A stretch of 64,000 nucleotides of DNA. Source: CAZCPB01 sp044223975 (GTDB lineage: Bacteria; Planctomycetota; Phycisphaerae; Phycisphaerales; UBA1924). The notes beneath the pieces are model-generated. The model did not search any database, was not told the origin of the DNA, and worked only from the letters and a program-made list of their open reading frames with translations. Location of the stretch: positions 124,001-188,000 of the forward strand of contig JBGALI010000001.1 in NCBI GenBank assembly GCA_044223975.1, in the 5' to 3' direction. This document shows positions 60,214-64,000 of the stretch, one piece after another. Position 1 is the first letter of the stretch; the number at the start of each line of letters is the position of its first letter. The position numbers and the translations under genes were made by a program.

Positions 60214-60502
60214 GAGTTAGATTCAACGACTGCCGAGCCCGACCGCGTTGAATACCTGCACGTCTCCAAGGCCGGACCACCTCGACCGCGCACCCGCAAA
60301 AATTGCCGTATATGGGGTGGCACCACCCGGAAGGGTGAAATTCCGCGTCACAAATTTGACCGCCCGCCGCATCCCCAGCGCCTATCATCTCCTGATCTCC
60401 GTTCACGCCCGACCACTTCGGACGGGCATTCCGGATCGCCGAGGCTTCCTCTTTGCCCGAGTTCAAGCAGCGGAAATTCACCAAGGGCAATTGGAAGTCT
60501 GT
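60214..60502 (+). promoter_or_regulatory. Leader region of the RRM protein
   Basis: A 289-bp gap. The reading frame of the RRM gene happens to be open upstream to 60248, but that stretch is not protein-like. It includes a small hairpin (GGTGGCACCACC, 60318-60329 region) and an AT-rich stretch near 60335-60360. Long leaders are common for cold- or RNA-regulated RNA-binding proteins, but no known riboregulator was recognised. Confidence 0.3.
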
Positions 60503-60865
60503 ATGAAGCTTTACGTAGGAAATCTGTCGTTCAACACCACCGAGGCCCAGCTCCGCGAGCTCTTCGCCGCCCACGGCGAAGTCGCGTCGGCCGCCCTGGT
60601 GATGGACCGCGACACCGGCCGCCCGCGCGGCTTCGGGTTCGTTGAGTTCACCAACGCCGAGCACGCTAAGGCGGCTATGGCGGCCCTCAGCGGCAAGAAC
60701 GTCGATGGTCGCGACCTCACCGTCAACGAGGCCAAGCCCCGCGAAGGCGGCGGCGGCGGCGGTCGTGGCGGCTTCGGTGGCGGCGGCGGTGGTGGCGGCC
60801 GCGGCGGCTTCGGTGGCGGCGGCGGCGGCGGTGGCAGCCGCGGCGGCGGCGGCGGTCGCTGGTAA
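60503..60865 (+). CDS. RRM-type RNA-binding protein with glycine-rich tail
   Basis: A 120-residue protein starting at the ATG at 60503. One RRM fills residues 1-80: RNP2 'KLYVGNLSF' at the very start and RNP1 'RGFGFVEF' near residue 46. The remaining ~40 residues are almost only Gly with Arg and Phe (RGG/FGG-type repeats), likely disordered and RNA-contacting. Similar short bacterial RRM proteins occur in cyanobacteria and planctomycetes, often induced by cold. It probably acts as an RNA chaperone in the cytoplasm. Confidence 0.95.
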   Translation: MKLYVGNLSFNTTEAQLRELFAAHGEVASAALVMDRDTGRPRGFGFVEFTNAEHAKAAMAALSGKNVDGRDLTVNEAKPREGGGGGGRGGFGGGGGGGGRGGFGGGGGGGGSRGGGGGRW

Positions 60866-60887
60866 TTCAATCGCCTGAGCGATTCAC

Positions 60888-60915
60888 AAGAGCCGGGACC
60901 GCAAGGTCCCGGCTT
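60888..60915 (+). terminator. Intrinsic terminator of the RRM gene
   Basis: A 10-bp stem AGCCGGGACC / GGTCCCGGCT (60888-60897 with 60902-60911) closed by a GCAA tetraloop, then five T. Confidence 0.92.
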
Positions 60916-61048
60916 TTTCGTTTTTGGACCCCGCTGATGCCCGCGCACCGCGGTCAACGGCGCCCCGGATACACTGATTCACGACGGCCGCCCCGTGCGC
61001 AGAGCTCATCGCGCCACGCGGCAGCCCACCTTTCAGGAGTACGGCACC

Positions 61049-61975
61049 ATGCGTCTGATCCTTCCGGTCGTTCTCTCCGCAACCATGTTCAGCGCCGCGC
61101 CCGCCCTCGCGCAGAACGGCCCGCTCGATCTCAAGTCGCTCCCCGCCGAGATCAAGTCCCTCAAGTGGAAGGACATCGACTTCACGGCGATCCCGCCGCT
61201 CGAGCAGTGCCGCTCCCTCGACCTTCTCAACGATTCACTCGACGAGATCCGCGCCCAGATGTCCGCGGATGCCGACCTGCTTAGCGCCTACATCGAAGCC
61301 AAGAACCTCGGCCCCACGTTCGCGAGCCAGCCCCCGCTCCAGGGCCCCGCGCCGCTCACTTTCCAGGACGGTCAGCGCATCGCCGTGGCCCTCCTCCGCG
61401 GCCCCATGGCCCAGTCCACCTACGCGACCGAACTCGCGGGCGCCCCCGGCGACCAGCTGGCGGCGTTCCAGACCATGAACCTCTCCAGCTGCCAGTGGAA
61501 GTGGAACGACATGGCCAACAGCCGGCTGCAGGTCCGCAGCATGGCCGCCTTCCTCACCGCCCAGGGCAAGATGGACGATTTCCGCGCGTGGATCCCCGGC
61601 GAACTTGCGCGGCGCGCCGCCGAACGCCAGGCCGCCATCGCCCAGGGCCAGGCCGCCGCCGCGGCTCAGCAGCAGCAGCGCCAGGCCCAGGCCCAGCAGC
61701 GTCAGCAGCAGGAAGAGGCTCAGCAGCAGCAGCAGCAACAGGCCGCGCTCCAGTTGCAGCAGTCCATGGCCCTGCAGGCGCAGAGCCAGTCCCCGCCCGC
61801 CGCACCGGCGAACAACAACCCCAGCTACAGCGACAACGGGTACAACAACATCTACTACGGCGGGTACGCCGGGCTCGCCGCCGCGGCCTGGTACCGAAAC
61901 GCCGGAGACCGTGCACTCGCCAACGCCGCCGTCGATCACCGCATGGCCGGGTGGCACGGCGTGGGCCGTCGCTGA
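61049..61975 (+). CDS. Secreted protein of unknown family, paralogue A (Gln-rich)
   Basis: A 308-residue exported protein, signal peptide ending 'APALAQN'. It is not recognised as a known family. The conserved parts shared with the next gene are 'EIKSLKWKDIDFTAIPPLEQ', 'LLRGPMAQSTYATELAG', 'SSCQWKWNDM' and 'QVRSMAAFLTAQGKMDD'. Then comes a Gln/Ala-rich low-complexity stretch (about 200-255), probably coiled coil or disordered, and a Tyr/Asn/Gly-rich end ('NNIYYGGYAGLAAAAWYRNA'). Two cysteines are conserved between the paralogues. It is probably periplasmic. Confidence 0.72.
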   Translation: MRLILPVVLSATMFSAAPALAQNGPLDLKSLPAEIKSLKWKDIDFTAIPPLEQCRSLDLLNDSLDEIRAQMSADADLLSAYIEAKNLGPTFASQPPLQGPAPLTFQDGQRIAVALLRGPMAQSTYATELAGAPGDQLAAFQTMNLSSCQWKWNDMANSRLQVRSMAAFLTAQGKMDDFRAWIPGELARRAAERQAAIAQGQAAAAAQQQQRQAQAQQRQQQEEAQQQQQQQAALQLQQSMALQAQSQSPPAAPANNNPSYSDNGYNNIYYGGYAGLAAAAWYRNAGDRALANAAVDHRMAGWHGVGRR

Positions 61976-62059
61976 TCCGTCGCCTTCCGACTCACCGGCG
62001 CCGCGCCGCGCGGCGCTCCACACTTCACGCGATTGATGATTCTCCTGGAGTGCGCCGCC

Positions 62060-62983
62060 ATGCGTTGGACCCTTCCGGCCCTGCTCTTGCTCGCTTTCCT
62101 CGCCCAGTCCGCTGCGCCGTCTGCCGCGCCGGCCCAGTCGCCCCCGATCGATCTCAACGCCCTGCCCGGCGAGATCAAGGACCTCAAGTGGCGCGAAGTC
62201 GACCTCGCCGCGGCAAGCCCGCTCGAGCGCTGCCGCTCGCTCCTGCTTCTGAGCGCCACCCTCGACGAGATGGGCGCGCAGCTGGCCGCCGATGAAGACC
62301 TGATGAGCCAGTTCATCGACGACAAGAACCTCGGCGCCCTGTATGTCCGCCAGCCGCCGCTGGACAACCCCGAACCCCTCGAGCCCGGCACCGGCCAGAA
62401 AATTGCCCTCGCGCTCCTGCGCGGCCCCATGGCCGGCTCGACTTACGCCACCGAACTCGCCGACACCCCGGCCGCGCAGCTCCCCTCCATCGAGCAGATG
62501 ACCGCCTCAAGCTGCCGGGCCAAGTGGGACGAGATGACCAACACCCGCATGCAGGTTCGAAGCATGGTCCACTTCCTCCGCGCCCAGGGAAAGATGGACG
62601 ACTACGACGCATGGACGCCCGGCGAAATCAAGCGCCGCACCGCCGAGCGGGACAAGGCCCAGCAGCCCGTCCCCGAGGCCCAGGGCGACGGGGACGCCCG
62701 CGATGCCGAACGCCAGCGCCGGATCAAAGAGCTGCAGATGATCGAGGCCCAGCAGAAGGCCGTCGCGCAGATGCAGATGTCCATGTCCTACGCGCAGAGC
62801 GGCCTGTACAAGGACACCTACATCAACACGTCGGCGCTCCCCGGCGATCCCCGCTACCCGCGCTGGTACTACGGCGGAATCAGCGGCTCGGGCTTCAGCA
62901 GCTGGTACCGCGACCCCGGCTACCGCGCCCTGGCCCTCAGCAACTACAACAGACGCTTCTACCGCTGGCACGGCCTGCGCTGA
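62060..62983 (+). CDS. Secreted protein of unknown family, paralogue B
   Basis: A 307-residue paralogue of the gene at 61049, started at the ATG at 62060 after a CTGGAG ribosome site. The signal peptide ends 'PSAAPAQS'. It repeats the pattern 'EIKDLKWREVDLA', 'SPLERCRSLLLLSATLDEM', 'LLRGPMAGSTYATELAD', 'SSCRAKWDEM' and 'QVRSMVHFLRAQGKMDDYDA'. The Gln-rich stretch is replaced by a charged helix ('DARDAERQRRIKELQMIEAQ'), but the end still has 'YYGGISGSGFSSWYRDPGYR'. The shared Cys pair could form a disulfide. Function unknown. Confidence 0.73.
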   Translation: MRWTLPALLLLAFLAQSAAPSAAPAQSPPIDLNALPGEIKDLKWREVDLAAASPLERCRSLLLLSATLDEMGAQLAADEDLMSQFIDDKNLGALYVRQPPLDNPEPLEPGTGQKIALALLRGPMAGSTYATELADTPAAQLPSIEQMTASSCRAKWDEMTNTRMQVRSMVHFLRAQGKMDDYDAWTPGEIKRRTAERDKAQQPVPEAQGDGDARDAERQRRIKELQMIEAQQKAVAQMQMSMSYAQSGLYKDTYINTSALPGDPRYPRWYYGGISGSGFSSWYRDPGYRALALSNYNRRFYRWHGLR

Positions 62984-63007
62984 AAAGGCCCGGTCCCACA
63001 CGCGGAC

Positions 63008-64000
63008 CTACTTGTCCGCCTCGGTCTCGCGCCACCGCACCACGCGCATGCTGCTGCGCACAAACGCCGAAGCGGGGATCACACTTTCGTACGCCGCGCT
63101 GGGAGCCTGCCACGTCGCGACCAGCCCCTGCGAGTAATAAATCTCCAGGTACTGCACCTCGAACTGGTGCTTGCCTGCTGTCAGGCTCACCGTCCCCGGC
63201 GTGAACCGGAAAGAGTGGTTCGCGTCGTCGTTCACCACCTCGACCCCGTCGATGAGCAGGCGCGCCCCGGCATCGCTCCCCAGCTTGAACGTCCACAGCC
63301 CCGCCTCGTCGATCTGGATCGCCCCCGTCAACTTCACCGCGAAGTAGTCCGTCGGCCCGCCCAGGTAGAACGCGTTGTTGGTGATCCGCCAGCTCACGTT
63401 GTCCACGCGGCTGGTGTGCCACACCGAGTTCCAGTTGATGTTGTCCAGGCGTGCGTAGTTGCCCTTCACCCACGTCGCCGCAAGGCCGCCCGATCCCGCC
63501 GCGCTGCCGCCCGGAGACTCCAGCGGCGCGACCGTGAACGCCGAAGACGGGATCACCTCCTCGTACGCCGCCCCCGGCGCCTTCCACGTCACGAACAGGC
63601 CCTGCGAGTAGTAGATCTCCAGGTACCGGATCTCGAAGGAGTGCACGCCCTGCGTCAGCGTCACGCTCCCCGGCGTGAACCGGAACGCGTGGTTCGCGTC
63701 GTCGTTGATAATCGTCTGCCCGTCGATGAGCAGGCGCGCCCCCGCGTCGCTCCCCAGCTTGAACTGCCACACGCCGTCCGCGGGAATGTTGATCTGCGCC
63801 ACCAGGCGCGCCGCAAAGTAGTCCGTCGGCCCGCCCGTGTAGAACGCGTTGTTGGTGATCCTCCAGTTGACCTTGGGCACCACGCTGGTCGTGTCGTAGT
63901 TCAGCCAGTCGACCTCGCCCAGGCGCGTGGCGTGCGAGGTGCCGCTCGACCAGTACGCCCGCAGCCCGCCCCCGCCCGCATCCGCCGGCGGTTCGTTGGG
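63008..64000 (-). CDS. PA14-repeat protein (5' end outside the window)
   Basis: The last 330 residues of a larger protein; the frame stays open to base 64000, so the start is outside. At least two complete PA14-type beta-barrel units and the beginning of a third are seen. The repeated pattern is 'WRITNNAFYxGGPTDYFA', 'FKLGSDAGARLLIDG', 'NDDANHxFRFTPG' and 'YLEIYYSQGLxxTW', with about 155 residues per period. PA14 modules bind carbohydrates or proteins at cell surfaces. The short end carries no sorting tail. It is probably a surface adhesin-type or enzyme-attached module. Confidence 0.85.
   Translation of the reverse strand, partial: PNEPPADAGGGGLRAYWSSGTSHATRLGEVDWLNYDTTSVVPKVNWRITNNAFYTGGPTDYFAARLVAQINIPADGVWQFKLGSDAGARLLIDGQTIINDDANHAFRFTPGSVTLTQGVHSFEIRYLEIYYSQGLFVTWKAPGAAYEEVIPSSAFTVAPLESPGGSAAGSGGLAATWVKGNYARLDNINWNSVWHTSRVDNVSWRITNNAFYLGGPTDYFAVKLTGAIQIDEAGLWTFKLGSDAGARLLIDGVEVVNDDANHSFRFTPGTVSLTAGKHQFEVQYLEIYYSQGLVATWQAPSAAYESVIPASAFVRSSMRVVRWRETEADK

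Noticed and set aside
60248..60502. N-terminal extension of the RRM protein by 85 codons
   Set aside because: The added sequence is Pro/Arg-rich and not protein-like; the RRM begins exactly at the ATG at 60503.
60740..60862. GGC-rich repeats as a possible repeat array
   Set aside because: They encode the glycine-rich tail of the RRM protein and have no fixed spacer structure.
1..64000. Search for CRISPR repeats, insertion-sequence ends, integrases or att-like direct repeats
   Set aside because: None was found by eye. Composition is even apart from the AT-rich region at about 36480-36700.

Overview
This high-GC window looks like the chromosome of a planctomycete, most likely of the class Phycisphaerae. 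That placement is an inference. It rests on a metallopeptidase ending in the paired 'GC-type' dockerin repeats typical of that group, on many secreted proteins ending in a VPxP motif, a hydrophobic helix and an Arg-rich tail (PEP-CTERM-type sorting tails), and on a CcoN-CcoO fusion. No tRNA, rRNA, CRISPR array, insertion sequence or phage gene was seen.

Region 1 (1-20024) is one long plus-strand polysaccharide locus. Its first half holds an acetyltransferase, a methyltransferase, two GT2 and one GT4 glycosyltransferases, a formyltransferase fused to a glycosidase-like domain, a nucleotide-sugar dehydrogenase and a WecG/TagA-type transferase. Most are joined by 4-bp ATGA overlaps. The second half holds a nucleotidyltransferase-like protein, an exosortase, an EpsI-type protein, a Wzz/BY-kinase, an initiating sugar transferase and a 1564-residue TPR protein. 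An intrinsic terminator closes the run. Together they would build and export an exopolysaccharide and process sorted proteins. Six candidate exosortase cargos lie elsewhere in the window (20381, 30242, 46589, 51186, 52136, 53103). A complete dTDP-L-rhamnose set (rmlA, C, D, B on the minus strand, 21167-24457) probably supplies this locus.

Region 2 (24777-35980) is mixed. It contains the dockerin metallopeptidase, a membrane-anchored pteridine-reductase-like SDR, prfB with a programmed frameshift at an unusual UAA, a PEP-CTERM protein, a transglutaminase-fold protein that has lost catalytic residues, a nucleoside-salvage group (thymidine kinase, uridine-kinase-like, CNT transporter) and a DNA glycosylase gene (tag).

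Region 3 (36014-45477) is a cbb3 oxidase locus. An Rrf2 regulator is divergent from ccoNO-ccoQ-ccoP-ccoG-ccoH-safE-ccoI-ccoS. The shared AT-rich promoter region carries repeated TCAATTC motifs.

Region 4 (45519-64000) is rich in secreted and envelope proteins. It includes a GH43-like lipoprotein, a Tat-exported GH116-like enzyme, three tandem cargo paralogues, a C25 peptidase, an NAD(P)-binding epimerase-like protein, a hybrid histidine kinase, a two-lobed aspartic-protease-like lipoprotein, an HGSNAT-like membrane acyltransferase, a glycine-rich RRM protein, two paralogous secreted proteins of unknown function and a truncated PA14-repeat protein.

The strongest candidates for novelty are the prfB UAA frameshift site, the apparently split small gene at 4091-4377, and the paralogous unknown secreted proteins at 61049 and 62060.
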